Positions 1 through 8,289 of a stretch of 49,407 nt of DNA are shown here, piece after piece. The translations under genes and the position numbers were made by a program. Below the pieces are notes generated by a model, which was not told the DNA's origin, did not search any database, and saw only the letters and a list, made by a program, of their open reading frames with translations. The stretch covers positions 1 through 49,407 of the forward strand of contig PBAL01000100.1 in the NCBI GenBank assembly GCA_002715965.1, in the 5' to 3' direction. The DNA comes from Verrucomicrobiales bacterium (GTDB lineage: Bacteria > Verrucomicrobiota > Verrucomicrobiia > Limisphaerales > JAYPXF01). Every line of letters begins with the position of its first letter. The first letter of the stretch is position 1.

Positions 1-321
1 AACATCGGCCAGTCCGATCTGTCGACCAAAGCCCTCTGGCAATCCGCCGATTCCCTGACCGAACAACTGTTCACCATCCGTAAACACCAGGCCTTCCGCC
101 CGGTGAGCACCACGGGAGTGTTCAGCCAGAACGGTCAACTCACACCAACCGGCTACACCAACAACCGCCTCATCGGCCGCTCAGTCTGGAACAGCAAATG
201 GAAACTTGTCATCCCCGGCCGCACCCTCCTCGCCAATTCCGAGGAAGGCCTCGATCGCTTCATCCGCACCGTCACCGACATCAAGATCCACCTTGAAACC
301 TACAGCTACGCCGGAAACTAA
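1..321 (+). CDS. 3' end of a gene of unknown function (5' end outside window)
   Basis: The frame is open from the first base and ends with TAA at 319-321, so about 106 C-terminal residues are visible. The internal GTG at 103 is probably not the true start, because the frame upstream of it is open and reads as ordinary protein. The visible part is polar, with no membrane segment, and ends in a basic and aromatic stretch (residues such as SVWNSKWKLVIPGRTLL). I do not recognise the family. The next gene starts 30 bases later on the same strand, so the two may be co-transcribed. Confidence 0.55.
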   Translation, partial: NIGQSDLSTKALWQSADSLTEQLFTIRKHQAFRPVSTTGVFSQNGQLTPTGYTNNRLIGRSVWNSKWKLVIPGRTLLANSEEGLDRFIRTVTDIKIHLETYSYAGN

Positions 322-351
322 GGACGAAGGCGTAACAAGGAAATATTCACC

Positions 352-1434
352 ATGAACACCAACAATGAACAACCTGCATCATCTCGTAGCACCGGGCGGG
401 AGCCCGCCCAAACCGACGGGACTCCAAGCTCCGAAGATAACAACAGTGACAATCCGGAGGATCACCATCCTCACCCAGGCCCCCTTCCTCAGGAGGAGCG
501 GGAGGGACAGGCTTACTTCGATGATTCCAAGTTCCTCCAGCCTCCCACAGCGGTTGCTCCGATCGTCCACGTACCTGAAATTGAGCGCAAAGGGAAAGGG
601 AAGGGGAAGGTAAACGTTATTTGGCTGACGATGTCCCTGCTTCTGGTAGCGCTCAAAGCGCAGGCCTACCCACCTGCCCCACATCATCAAATCTTCGGCA
701 CGGTCCGGGACGAATTGGGACATCCACTGAGAGGCGAAAACACCGTTGTCATTCTTGAAACCCTCGCGGGCGAATCCATGCAGGCGCCGGTCATCGATGG
801 ACTTCAGCCCGGCGTCAACTATGCGCTCTCGATACCCATCGACTCCGGCATCACTGCCGACAAATACAAACCCACCGCGCTGCGCCCGACGGTTCCATTC
901 AAGATCAAGGTGCAGATAGGTGATCAAGTTTACCTCCCGATCGAGATGACCGGAGACTACGCAAATCTCGGTGCTCCGAGCGAATACACGCGTCTCGACC
1001 TCACACTGGGCATAGACTCAGACGGCGATGGGCTTCCTGATGCTTGGGAACAAGCCCTCATCGATTCCGGAAAAGGGAAAACGCTCGCTGATATCAATCC
1101 CGACGACGATTCCGATGGTGATGGTTTGAGCAACCGGCAGGAATACTACACTGGCAACTACGCCTTCGACGCGAACGACGGTTTCATGCTCGACCTGGTC
1201 GGCTTCAATCAAGGTCGCCCCATCGTCGAATTTACCGCCATCACCGGCCGCACCTATACCGTTCACTGCTCCACCGATCTAAAGACCTGGAGCCAAATTA
1301 CCTTCCGCCCAGAAAACGGAACGGATGACGATTCCTACGACCAGTATCGTCCCTCAGATATCCAGGTCATCCGCTTGGAACTGGAACCGGACCCGAACGC
1401 CGGTTTCTGCTTTTTCAAGCTCAAGTCCGAATAG
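352..1434 (+). CDS. Secreted or membrane-anchored protein with Ca-binding aspartate repeats
   Basis: The predicted protein has 360 residues. The first 80 are low-complexity and polar and overlap two palindromic repeats. A basic stretch (KGKGKGK) and a hydrophobic segment at about residues 86-105 follow, acting as signal or anchor. Then comes a beta-rich domain resembling a carboxypeptidase-regulatory fold (IFGTVRDELGHPL). Two aspartate-rich thrombospondin type-3-like motifs (DSDGDGLPDAWE and DDDSDGDGLSNRQE) lie at about 223-265, which in this family bind calcium. The C-terminal domain (GRTYTVHCSTDLKTW) resembles the end domain of the proteins at 3746 and 5963. The start at 352 has AAGG about ten bases upstream. 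ATG 630, just before the hydrophobic core, is an alternative. The gene ends five bases from the convergent TonB receptor gene. The function is unknown. Confidence 0.7.
   Translation: MNTNNEQPASSRSTGREPAQTDGTPSSEDNNSDNPEDHHPHPGPLPQEEREGQAYFDDSKFLQPPTAVAPIVHVPEIERKGKGKGKVNVIWLTMSLLLVALKAQAYPPAPHHQIFGTVRDELGHPLRGENTVVILETLAGESMQAPVIDGLQPGVNYALSIPIDSGITADKYKPTALRPTVPFKIKVQIGDQVYLPIEMTGDYANLGAPSEYTRLDLTLGIDSDGDGLPDAWEQALIDSGKGKTLADINPDDDSDGDGLSNRQEYYTGNYAFDANDGFMLDLVGFNQGRPIVEFTAITGRTYTVHCSTDLKTWSQITFRPENGTDDDSYDQYRPSDIQVIRLELEPDPNAGFCFFKLKSE
394..409. repeat. Short GC hairpin inside a coding region
   Basis: GGGCGGG-AG-CCCGCCC is a perfect inverted repeat with seven-base arms. It lies in the variable N-terminal coding part of the gene at 352, 50 bases before a second palindromic repeat. 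Confidence 0.6.
461..507. repeat. REP-like palindromic repeat read through as PHPGPLPQEE
   Basis: The pyrimidine-rich half (CCTCACCCAGGCCCCC) followed by a purine-rich half (AGGAGGAGCGGGAGGG) is the layout of the widespread intergenic repeat whose translation gives HPHPGPLPQERE. Here it is inside the open frame of the gene at 352 and translates as HPHPGPLPQEEREG. It probably inserted in frame and lengthened the N-terminus. Confidence 0.6.
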
Positions 1435-1439
1435 CCCGT

Positions 1440-3638
1440 TCAAAAGCTCAACGTCGCGCCGACGCCAACACTTCGCCCGGGCAAAGGCGCGACGTCCTTG
1501 GCAACTGAGACATGATTGCGAGCGTCAGAGTTGAGGAGGTTATTACCCTTGAGGAACAAGCTGAGTTCGCGATTGCGCCATTTGCGGGTGTGGGTGAGGT
1601 CCGCGTTGAGCATGGTGTAGGACTTGGTCGGTGTTTCGAGATTTCGCTGGAGGCGGTTCTGGGCGAAGGAGTGGCGGACTTCGGTTCCGAGTTTCCATGG
1701 GCCATGGCCATACTCGAGACGGTTGCCAATGCGGACCGGGGGGAAACGGGGGATGGCGGTATCCGCATTGAGGTCTGTGGCACGGACGGAGTCGGCGCTG
1801 AAGTGGTAGGTGAGGCTGGTGTTTGTCGATGCGGGGAGAAGGTCGTAGTCGAGTCGCAGTTCGGCGCCTTCAAACTTCGCCCGGGTCTGGATGTAGCGGA
1901 AAATGGGCAAGCCATTGAAATCCCAGCCGGGGCCGATACCGGTAACGAAGATGTAGTTGTCGAAGTTGTAATTGAAGTAGGTGACAGAGCCCGTGAGCCG
2001 GCCCTTTGTTTTGCGAACGCTGAACTCGTAGTTCTCGGAACGTTCGAGATCGATCCCGCCTTCATTCGGCTTCAGAAATGGGATGCGATACCAGGCGCCG
2101 ATGTCGAATGTGCCGGCCGCGAGGTGGGGGCCGTTGGAAAAGAGTTCAGCAGAGTTTGGCGGGCGTCGTGCGCGCGACCAATTCGCAGTGAATTCGAAAC
2201 CATCCCAGAGTTGGAGTTCGAGTCCGGCCGAGAGACTCTGTGAGTCGTAAGTGAGCCGTTCCTGACGGACGTTGGCAAAGTTGACGTCGATGATTTGGGT
2301 TTCGAATCGACCACCTGCTTGGAGTTTCAGCGGACCAAGTTCGAGGTTTTCGATGACATATCCCGCAATGTTCTCAGTGATTGTGTCGGGCGTGTTGACT
2401 TCGGGACCGCGACTGCCGAAGTCAATCGTTCGCCAGGTTCCACCCATGCGCCCACTGAATCCGCGAAATCGTGCGTGCGTGAGATCCAGCTTGGTTTCGG
2501 TTTCGGTATTGCTGAAGTCGTTGTCGAGAACGGAGGCGGATTCGCTTTCTGCATGTTGGTATTCGGACCAGATGCCGCGGACTTCAAATTCGTCAATTGC
2601 CCGAATCGGATTGTGGAGCACGAATTCGCCGTTGAAGCGAAGTTGTTCGAGGTCGACGGAGACCCCGTTCACCTCCTGCGTGAGGCCCGGTCCGATATGG
2701 CTATGCGCATCGGCATGGAAAGGGACACCATACTCGGATTCGATGCGGGTGATCGACGCGCCCACCCGTCCCTTCTCCCAAAACTTGGAAGCACCGCCCG
2801 ATGCGGTGAGTCGGTCCGTCCAGGTGTTCGGGAGCGTGCCCTCCGGATTGGTGGTTGGGTCGCTCGGATTCAAGCGGGCCTTGCCAGGGATATCGTAGTC
2901 CTGGGAGATGCTGCGGAGGACGTTGAATTGAAAGGCCTGATTCTCGTTGCCAAGAGTGAGCGCCGTCACACCAGTGCGTTCTCTTGAGGCGCTCTCCCAG
3001 CGAAGGGAAGAGAGGCCCTCATACCACTTCGCAGGAGGGCGCCTTGGAATGCTCTTCGATTTCACGTTCACCACGCCCCCAATTGCGGAGCCACCGAACT
3101 CCAGAGTGGAAGGTCCACGGAGAACTTCGATTTCTTCGGAAAGCAGACTCTCTGCCGTGACGGCATGGTCGGGACTGGTCTGGGAGATATCGCCCGTGCC
3201 GACGCCGTCGGAGAGCATTCGCACGCGATCCCCGCTGAACCCGCGAATGACAGGACGACTGGATCCCGGACCGAAGGATGAGGAGGTAATTCCGGGTTCC
3301 CACATCAAAGTATCGCCAAGTGAGGGCGCGATTTTGAGTTGAAGATCGGCTGCGTCGAGCAGGGTGCGCGATTGAATCAGACGTGTGTCGATCAAGGGCG
3401 CGGTTTCGTCTGCACGAACAACGATCTCATCCAGAACGAACAGATTGGTCGACTTGGGAACGGTTTGTTGCGCATTCACACGTTCGCCGGCTATCCAAAG
3501 AACGACGACTACAAGGCAACGGAGCAAGATGGGATTGCTCGGCAGGCGGTGTTCATTTTCGAGATCGAGGTTGCGCAAAGCGTGGTTGCAATTGCCAATG
3601 GCACACGATTCGAATCGGTGGTGCGGACCAAGCCACAC
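1440..3638 (-). CDS. TonB-dependent outer-membrane receptor, ZnuD-like
   Basis: This is a 732-residue outer-membrane receptor that would import a metal or metal complex with energy from TonB. After a long n-region and a hydrophobic core (about residues 37-52) comes a plug domain. It contains the stretch SFGPGSSRPVIRGFSGDRVR and then DHAVTAESLLSEEIEVLRGPSTLEFGGSAIGG in pieces typical of the ZnuD zinc-receptor group. In the barrel, YGVPFHADAHSHIGPG matches the position of the histidine-rich external loop of ZnuD proteins. The C-terminus ends in phenylalanine, as usual for outer-membrane barrels. The start is GTG at 3636-3638, supported by AAGGA eight bases upstream. A palindromic operator lies about 70 bases upstream and is shared with the divergent gene at 3746. 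Zinc specificity is inferred; the receptor family is clear. Confidence 0.88.
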   Translation of the reverse strand: MWLGPHHRFESCAIGNCNHALRNLDLENEHRLPSNPILLRCLVVVVLWIAGERVNAQQTVPKSTNLFVLDEIVVRADETAPLIDTRLIQSRTLLDAADLQLKIAPSLGDTLMWEPGITSSSFGPGSSRPVIRGFSGDRVRMLSDGVGTGDISQTSPDHAVTAESLLSEEIEVLRGPSTLEFGGSAIGGVVNVKSKSIPRRPPAKWYEGLSSLRWESASRERTGVTALTLGNENQAFQFNVLRSISQDYDIPGKARLNPSDPTTNPEGTLPNTWTDRLTASGGASKFWEKGRVGASITRIESEYGVPFHADAHSHIGPGLTQEVNGVSVDLEQLRFNGEFVLHNPIRAIDEFEVRGIWSEYQHAESESASVLDNDFSNTETETKLDLTHARFRGFSGRMGGTWRTIDFGSRGPEVNTPDTITENIAGYVIENLELGPLKLQAGGRFETQIIDVNFANVRQERLTYDSQSLSAGLELQLWDGFEFTANWSRARRPPNSAELFSNGPHLAAGTFDIGAWYRIPFLKPNEGGIDLERSENYEFSVRKTKGRLTGSVTYFNYNFDNYIFVTGIGPGWDFNGLPIFRYIQTRAKFEGAELRLDYDLLPASTNTSLTYHFSADSVRATDLNADTAIPRFPPVRIGNRLEYGHGPWKLGTEVRHSFAQNRLQRNLETPTKSYTMLNADLTHTRKWRNRELSLFLKGNNLLNSDARNHVSVAKDVAPLPGRSVGVGATLSF

Positions 3639-3683
3639 GGAATGAATCCTTCAAGTCGCCATCGAAGTTAGTGGCCGCGGACC

Positions 3684-3689
3684 ATAATA
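3684..3689 (-). promoter_or_regulatory. Candidate -10 element for the TonB receptor gene
   Basis: On the minus strand this reads TATTAT. The region where a -35 would fall overlaps the palindrome at 3705-3719, so a repressor bound there would block this promoter. The placement is inferred from spacing only. Confidence 0.35.
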
Positions 3690-3704
3690 CTGGCGATCTA
3701 GTAT

Positions 3705-3719
3705 TGCAAACGGTTTGCA
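3705..3719. promoter_or_regulatory. Zur/Fur-type operator palindrome (box 1)
   Basis: TGCAAAC-G-GTTTGCA is a perfect 7-1-7 inverted repeat, the architecture of Fur-superfamily operators. It lies between the divergent TonB receptor gene (GTG at 3638) and the choice-of-anchor M gene (ATG at 3746), so one site could control both. Two near-identical palindromes precede the paralogue at 5963. The regulator itself is not in the window. Confidence 0.65.
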
Positions 3720-3745
3720 TATCGATAAGTTACGGCTCCTTTGCG

Positions 3746-5410
3746 ATGAAAAGTTCAAAAATATTGCGGTTTTTTTTGGTGATCGCGGTGTGCGGACTGA
3801 TGGAGGTATCCCGCAGCCATGGGGCTGATTTGACGACCAATGGTCACTATGATTTGAACGTCGCGTTTTCGAACAATGTCGGCTGGACCTTTAATTGGTT
3901 CAACTTCGACGGCGGCGCACACATCCCCTCGGGACAGATCGACATGGGCATGACCGAAGCGGCCCGAACGACCGTGCCGGCGAGCGGATTCTCAGCCTTG
4001 GGTGCGGCTCCGGGAGATCCGGTTTGGATCCTGCCGCAAACGCAGGTGCCGGACATCACCTTCTTGGGCTACCGTACCGCAGACATCGATCCGAATGAGA
4101 TCACCGCACTTTTTGGCACGGCCTTCATTGGCTTGAAAGTGACAGAAGTGCGCGGCAGCGGCCCCGATCGTGGTGGCTTCTTTTCGGCTTACCAAACTGG
4201 CTTGGGGGCTCCGGTGTTTCAGTACACCTCCGCCGACGGTTTGGACAACGGCGATATTGTTGCACCCATCCCGCTCGGCGCACATGCTCACTTCAACTGG
4301 GCGTTCACGAAGCCGGGCGAATATCAGGTGAAATTTGAAGCGGAGGGTGACCACAAGACCGGCGTCGTGACCAATGGCTCCGGCGCGTTCACGTTCTTCG
4401 TGCCCGGCGGCATGACCAATCTGCATCTCCTGGACAGCGGACATGTGGGGTTCTACTTCGGTTTCACCAGCAACAGTTTGGAGTTGGCAATTGGCGGCGA
4501 GGTGGAGGGGATTCCCAACGCTGAGGATAACAAGTCCCGGCCGCCCGAAGAGGCGTTGTTTTATGATCAAGCCTCGGATATCCAACTGACAGTTCCGGCA
4601 ACTGGCTTCGATTTTCTCGGCGCTCCGGGCGCGACCATCTGGGCGTTTCCGCAAAGCGCAGATCCCAACACCATCTTTTTGGGTTTGAACTCTGAAGGTG
4701 TCACCAACGGGGCCCTGCAGAACGACTCGGTCGAACTACGCCTGATTGACGTGGATGGTCCCACCAATGGGCACTTCAGCTTCTTTCAGGTTGATTCTCT
4801 CGGCTCTGCCAACTTGTTCATGAATTCCGGTGACGGCATTGATCCGAATGTCGATAAACACGTCTTTGGCGCCAACGGTCATGACCACTACTTCTGGGCC
4901 TTCACCAAGACTGGACGTTATCGCGTCGCCTTCCAACTCGCCGCAACGAATACCTCCGGCACACCGATCACGTCCCGTGTCTACGAAACGCAGTTCGGCG
5001 TCGGCGCGCTCCCTGGTTTTCGCGACGATGACGGCAACGGTATCGATGATCACTGGGAAGCGCGACATGGCTTTACCTCGCCGGCAGATCCCAACGCCGA
5101 TCCGGACAACGACAACAAGAACAACCTTAAGGAATACCTCTTCGACACGGATCCTCAGACCTCGGACTCAATCGAGCCGGTTTTCCGGATCACCCCCAAC
5201 GCTGGCAATTCAGTTTCACTGGAGATCGACACCAAGGAAGGTCGCCAATACCGCCTGATGTATTCCGACGACCTCCGCACCTGGCTACCGGGGAGCGAGA
5301 AAGTATTGGGGCAGCGAACGCGCCTCCCATTCCTTGATGACGGCAATGGATTGATCTCAACTCCACCAACCAATCGCTTCTATCGATTGGACATTTCCTC
5401 TCCGCAATAG
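3746..5410 (+). CDS. Secreted protein with two choice-of-anchor M domains (paralogue 1)
   Basis: The start is ATG 3746, which gives a 554-residue protein with a clean signal peptide (KSSKILRFFLVIAVCGLMEV, cleaved near SHGA-DL). The frame continues further upstream but overlaps the operator. Two copies of a roughly 190-residue domain follow. Each begins with a GHYDLN or HVGFYF-like strand and ends in a conserved His-x-His-aromatic-x-Trp motif: HAHFNWAF near residue 180 and HDHYFWAF near 379. This is the choice-of-anchor M / surface-anchored repeat family, which in Actinobacteria accompanies Mn/Zn-type ABC transporters. The tail has a calcium-binding aspartate motif (DDDGNGIDDHWE) and a verrucomicrobial end domain. 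Its divergent neighbour is the ZnuD-like receptor, with a shared operator. A metal-binding role is inferred from histidines and context. Confidence 0.8.
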   Translation: MKSSKILRFFLVIAVCGLMEVSRSHGADLTTNGHYDLNVAFSNNVGWTFNWFNFDGGAHIPSGQIDMGMTEAARTTVPASGFSALGAAPGDPVWILPQTQVPDITFLGYRTADIDPNEITALFGTAFIGLKVTEVRGSGPDRGGFFSAYQTGLGAPVFQYTSADGLDNGDIVAPIPLGAHAHFNWAFTKPGEYQVKFEAEGDHKTGVVTNGSGAFTFFVPGGMTNLHLLDSGHVGFYFGFTSNSLELAIGGEVEGIPNAEDNKSRPPEEALFYDQASDIQLTVPATGFDFLGAPGATIWAFPQSADPNTIFLGLNSEGVTNGALQNDSVELRLIDVDGPTNGHFSFFQVDSLGSANLFMNSGDGIDPNVDKHVFGANGHDHYFWAFTKTGRYRVAFQLAATNTSGTPITSRVYETQFGVGALPGFRDDDGNGIDDHWEARHGFTSPADPNADPDNDNKNNLKEYLFDTDPQTSDSIEPVFRITPNAGNSVSLEIDTKEGRQYRLMYSDDLRTWLPGSEKVLGQRTRLPFLDDGNGLISTPPTNRFYRLDISSPQ

Positions 5411-5571
5411 CCAAGTTCGCTGCCTTAGGCAGGACTTGAGCCTTCGAACATGGTTCCGATTCGTCCGGATCCATCTTGAGTTCCGTACAAGTGTGATGCA
5501 CGAACCAGACTGGACTGCACAAAGAATGTCGGAATTAGGGAGTGCCAAAAGGCTATCCATTGGCTCAGACC

Positions 5572-5812
5572 CCATCGGCCTTGTGCCGATGGTGAACGAG
5601 ATTTTCAGCTAATTCGCCTCATATACATTCCGGCCCCATCCAGCTTGCCTGGATGGGGAAGAAGTCTCACATGCGGTCTTCCCAGTTCACAAGGGCACGC
5701 GATCATTCTGGCGAATCTGATTCACCATCGGCACGAGGCCAATGGGGTCTGTTGAATGATTGCATGTCGATTAGCTCACCAATCTTTCTCACCACCGAGG
5801 CAAGCTCGGTGG
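5572..5812. repeat. Cluster of four short hairpins with five-base loops
   Basis: The 552-base gap between the two paralogues contains four inverted repeats of the same size. They are 5572-5592 (CCATCGGC / GCCGATGG), 5634-5658 (CCCCATCCAG / CTGGATGGGG), 5725-5745 (eight-base arms with one mismatch) and 5792-5812 (CCACCGAG / CTCGGTGG). All have five-base loops, and the arms are related by a CCAYC-type start. This looks like a REP-like repeat family. I see no gene in 5411-5898. Confidence 0.65.
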
Positions 5813-5900
5813 GGTCGTTTCTTCGGTTAGCGGCGAATCAAAAACGGTCCGCTCTTAGATTGCACGGGGTTTCCGACATTCTTTTTGCAGGATGCACTAA

Positions 5901-5915
5901 TGCAAATTATTTGCA
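5901..5915. promoter_or_regulatory. Zur/Fur-type operator palindrome (box 2)
   Basis: TGCAAAT-T-ATTTGCA is a perfect 7-1-7 inverted repeat; with its flanks it extends to nineteen bases (AATGCAAATTATTTGCATT, 5899-5917). It is the first of two boxes upstream of the gene at 5963. The centres of the two boxes are 23 bases apart, roughly two helical turns, so two dimers could bind on the same face. Confidence 0.65.
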
Positions 5916-5921
5916 TTAACT

Positions 5922-5940
5922 ATTGCAAAACGTTTGCAAT
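5922..5940. promoter_or_regulatory. Zur/Fur-type operator palindrome (box 3)
   Basis: ATTGCAAAACGTTTGCAAT has perfect eight-base outer arms around a three-base centre and the same TGCAAA / TTTGCA half-sites as boxes 1 and 2. It ends 22 bases before the first ATG of the downstream gene. Confidence 0.62.
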
Positions 5941-5962
5941 TAAATACCTTGCCTCGCGTTCG

Positions 5963-7633
5963 ATGATGAATTGGAACAAAACACACCGAGTTTTGATATC
6001 GGCAGGAATCTGGATGATCCTGGGTGGCTCCAGCGTTCGCGGGGCAGAATTGATCGACACCGGGCACTATGATCTCAACGTGACGTTTACCAACGGCGTC
6101 GGCTGGGTCTTCAACTGGTATAACTTCGACAATGAGGATCGGATTCCCACCAAGCGCATGGATATCGGCCTCACCGAAGCAGCCCGAACATTTGTGCCGG
6201 CGACCGGTTTTTCAGCCTTGGGAGCTGCTCCGGGAGATCCCGTGTGGATCATTCCGCAAGGCCTGACCCCTGGTATCATTTTTCTCGGCTATCGAACGCA
6301 GGACGCCGAGCAGAGCGAGTTTTCCGCCCTGTTCGGAACGCCGTTCATTGGTCTGAAAGTCACTGACGTTCGTGGCAGTGGCGTGGATCGCGGAGGATAT
6401 TTCACCGCTTATCAAACAGGTGTCGAAGTGCCGGTGTTCCAATTCACCTCAGCGAATGGATTCGACAATACCGACGTAGTGTCTCCCATCCCCCTGACTG
6501 CACACGCCCACTACAACTGGGCTTTCACCCGACCGGGTGAATACCAGGTGAGGTTTGAAGCAGAGGGCGATCACAAAACCGGCGTCGTCACCAATGGTTC
6601 CGACACATTCACTTTCTTCGTGCCAGGCGGCATGACCAATCTGCATATCTTGGACAATGGCCACATGGACCTCCGCTTGGGTTTTGATGGAACCGACCTG
6701 AGGATGGCCATCAGGTCTGATATTGACGGTATCCCCAACGCGTACGACCTGAAGGAACGCCCGCTGGAAGAGGTGGTGTTTTACAACCGGGCATCGGATC
6801 TCGAATTGACCATCCCCTCGAATCCCGCATTCGCATTTCTTGGATCTCCAGGCACCAAGGTGTGGGCCTTTCCCCAGGGCTTCGATCCCGATCTAATCTT
6901 TTTCGGCATCAACGCCCAAGATGTCGCGCGTCCACAGGATCTGCAGGGAGATATGGCATTGAAACTCCAAGGCGTCACTGGACCGACCAACGGCCACTTC
7001 TATCTCTTTCAGGTCGACGCCTTGGGCGCACCGATCGTCTATATGGATTCCTCGGACGGCATCGACACTGAAGCCGATCTGCTCCCCTTCAGCGGCACGG
7101 GGCATGACCACTATTTCTGGGCCTTCTCCACGACCGGACTCTACCAGGTCGCCTTTCAGTTGGAGGCCACCAACACCTTGGGAACACCGATCAGTTCCCG
7201 CGTCTGTGAGACGCAATTCGGCGTCGGTGCGCTCCCCGGCTTTCGCGACGACGATGGCAACGGCATCGACGATCACTGGGAATCCCGCCACGGCTTCACC
7301 ACGCCCGCCGATCCGAACGCCGATCCTGACAACGACAACAAATCCAACCTGAAAGAATATTTCTTCGATACCGACCCACAGGTCTTTGACACCAACGCTT
7401 CGGCTTTCGTCATCACCACCAACAGAGAGAACACGATCTCGCTGGAAGTGGATACCCTTGAAGGCCGTCAATATCGCCTGATGTATTCGGATGACCTGAC
7501 CACCTGGAAGCCCGGCAGCGAAAAGATACTTGGCCAGCGAGCGCTGCTTCCCTTCCTCGACGACGGCAATGGCCTGATCCAGGGCGCTCCAACCAATCGC
7601 TTTTATCGATTGGATATCTCTTCGCCTCAATAA
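5963..7633 (+). CDS. Secreted protein with two choice-of-anchor M domains (paralogue 2)
   Basis: The start is ATG 5963 or the adjacent ATG 5966, giving 555-556 residues. The frame is open further upstream, but that part overlaps both operators. A signal peptide is followed by the same order as the protein at 3746: anchor-M domain 1 (HAHYNWAF), anchor-M domain 2 (HDHYFWAF), the DDDGNGIDDHWE calcium motif and the YRLMYSDDLTTW end domain. The two proteins align over their whole length without large gaps and are clearly a tandem duplication. They have diverged most in the signal peptide and in the second domain. This copy has its own pair of operators, stronger than the single site of copy 1, so expression may differ. 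The proposed role is metal binding or handing metal to the ZnuD-like receptor, an inference from context. Confidence 0.8.
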   Translation: MMNWNKTHRVLISAGIWMILGGSSVRGAELIDTGHYDLNVTFTNGVGWVFNWYNFDNEDRIPTKRMDIGLTEAARTFVPATGFSALGAAPGDPVWIIPQGLTPGIIFLGYRTQDAEQSEFSALFGTPFIGLKVTDVRGSGVDRGGYFTAYQTGVEVPVFQFTSANGFDNTDVVSPIPLTAHAHYNWAFTRPGEYQVRFEAEGDHKTGVVTNGSDTFTFFVPGGMTNLHILDNGHMDLRLGFDGTDLRMAIRSDIDGIPNAYDLKERPLEEVVFYNRASDLELTIPSNPAFAFLGSPGTKVWAFPQGFDPDLIFFGINAQDVARPQDLQGDMALKLQGVTGPTNGHFYLFQVDALGAPIVYMDSSDGIDTEADLLPFSGTGHDHYFWAFSTTGLYQVAFQLEATNTLGTPISSRVCETQFGVGALPGFRDDDGNGIDDHWESRHGFTTPADPNADPDNDNKSNLKEYFFDTDPQVFDTNASAFVITTNRENTISLEVDTLEGRQYRLMYSDDLTTWKPGSEKILGQRALLPFLDDGNGLIQGAPTNRFYRLDISSPQ

Positions 7634-7775
7634 ACACTTAGCAGTCGGGGCGAGGAGGCTCTGATATCTCAACGGAGTAACTCCCTTCACCGGCCGCTTC
7701 GTAGCTGGCCAATGCAGCCAGTTGGCGTTGGTGTCGTTCATCAGGATCGGTGGAAGGTTGGTGCTGAGCAGCGAT

Positions 7776-8081
7776 TCAAACGCAGGTGCGCGTCGGTCTT
7801 TTGGAGGAGGGTTTGCTCCCAATTGGAAAGAGTGAATCCAAGCCCTGCCAAGCGACGAGTAATTCCGGATCCACGCGTGGCCAAATCCAATCTGTGAGTT
7901 GCGGCAGGAAAAGAATCGGAAGCGTCAGGATGATGATCCCAATTTCCAGTCGCGCCAGAACGAGGAACGGACGCGAGATGCGTCCGACGTAAACCGCTGC
8001 CAGTGCCGATCCGAGGCCCAGGCCGAAGAAGAAACAGCTGAACACCCGCACGCTCGATTCCAACCCCGCAACGCCCGCGAC
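7776..8081 (-). pseudogene. Remnant of a membrane-bound spermidine-synthase-like (MFS-type) protein
   Basis: On the minus strand the frame reads VAGLESSVRVFSCFFFGLG and then LGSALAAVYVGRISRPF, followed by a second membrane helix (IGIIILTLPILFLPQLTDW). This matches the second and third helices of the fused membrane/spermidine synthase family. Neither the N-terminal helix nor the methyltransferase-like domain is present, and the frame ends within 100 residues. The upstream edge joins directly to an IS630 transposase remnant on the other strand. The 7634-7775 stretch downstream shows nothing I recognise. Confidence 0.55.
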
Positions 8082-8082
8082 C

Positions 8083-8289
8083 TGTGACTATGAGTATGAA
8101 CGCAACGGGGTCGGCACCTTGTTCATGATGTGTGCCCCGGTGATTGGATGGAGCGAAGTCAAGGTGCCCCAGCGCAAACAAGCGGTTGACTACGCCCGTT
8201 GCTTGCGAGAACTGGCCGAGGTGCATTTCGCTTACGCCGAGCGAATCATCCTGGTGCAAGACAACCTCAACACAGGTGGGTTTGCCAAG
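8083..8289 (+). pseudogene. Fragment of an IS630-family transposase
   Basis: The frame reads CDYEYERNGVGTLFMMCAP, then a VKVPQRKQAVDYARCL-type stretch and IILVQDNLNT. These are the central DDE-domain motifs of IS630 transposases, including the Asp of VQDN. Both ends of the protein are missing. Homology stops at about 8280, directly before a palindromic element. Confidence 0.65.

Noticed and set aside
461..507. CRISPR repeat
   Set aside because: It is a single copy with no regularly spaced repeats around it, and no cas genes were seen.
5885..5962. Upstream extension of paralogue 2 to the ATG at 5885
   Set aside because: The added residues would overlap both operator palindromes and place an odd sequence ahead of a good signal peptide; the start at 5963 or 5966 matches paralogue 1.
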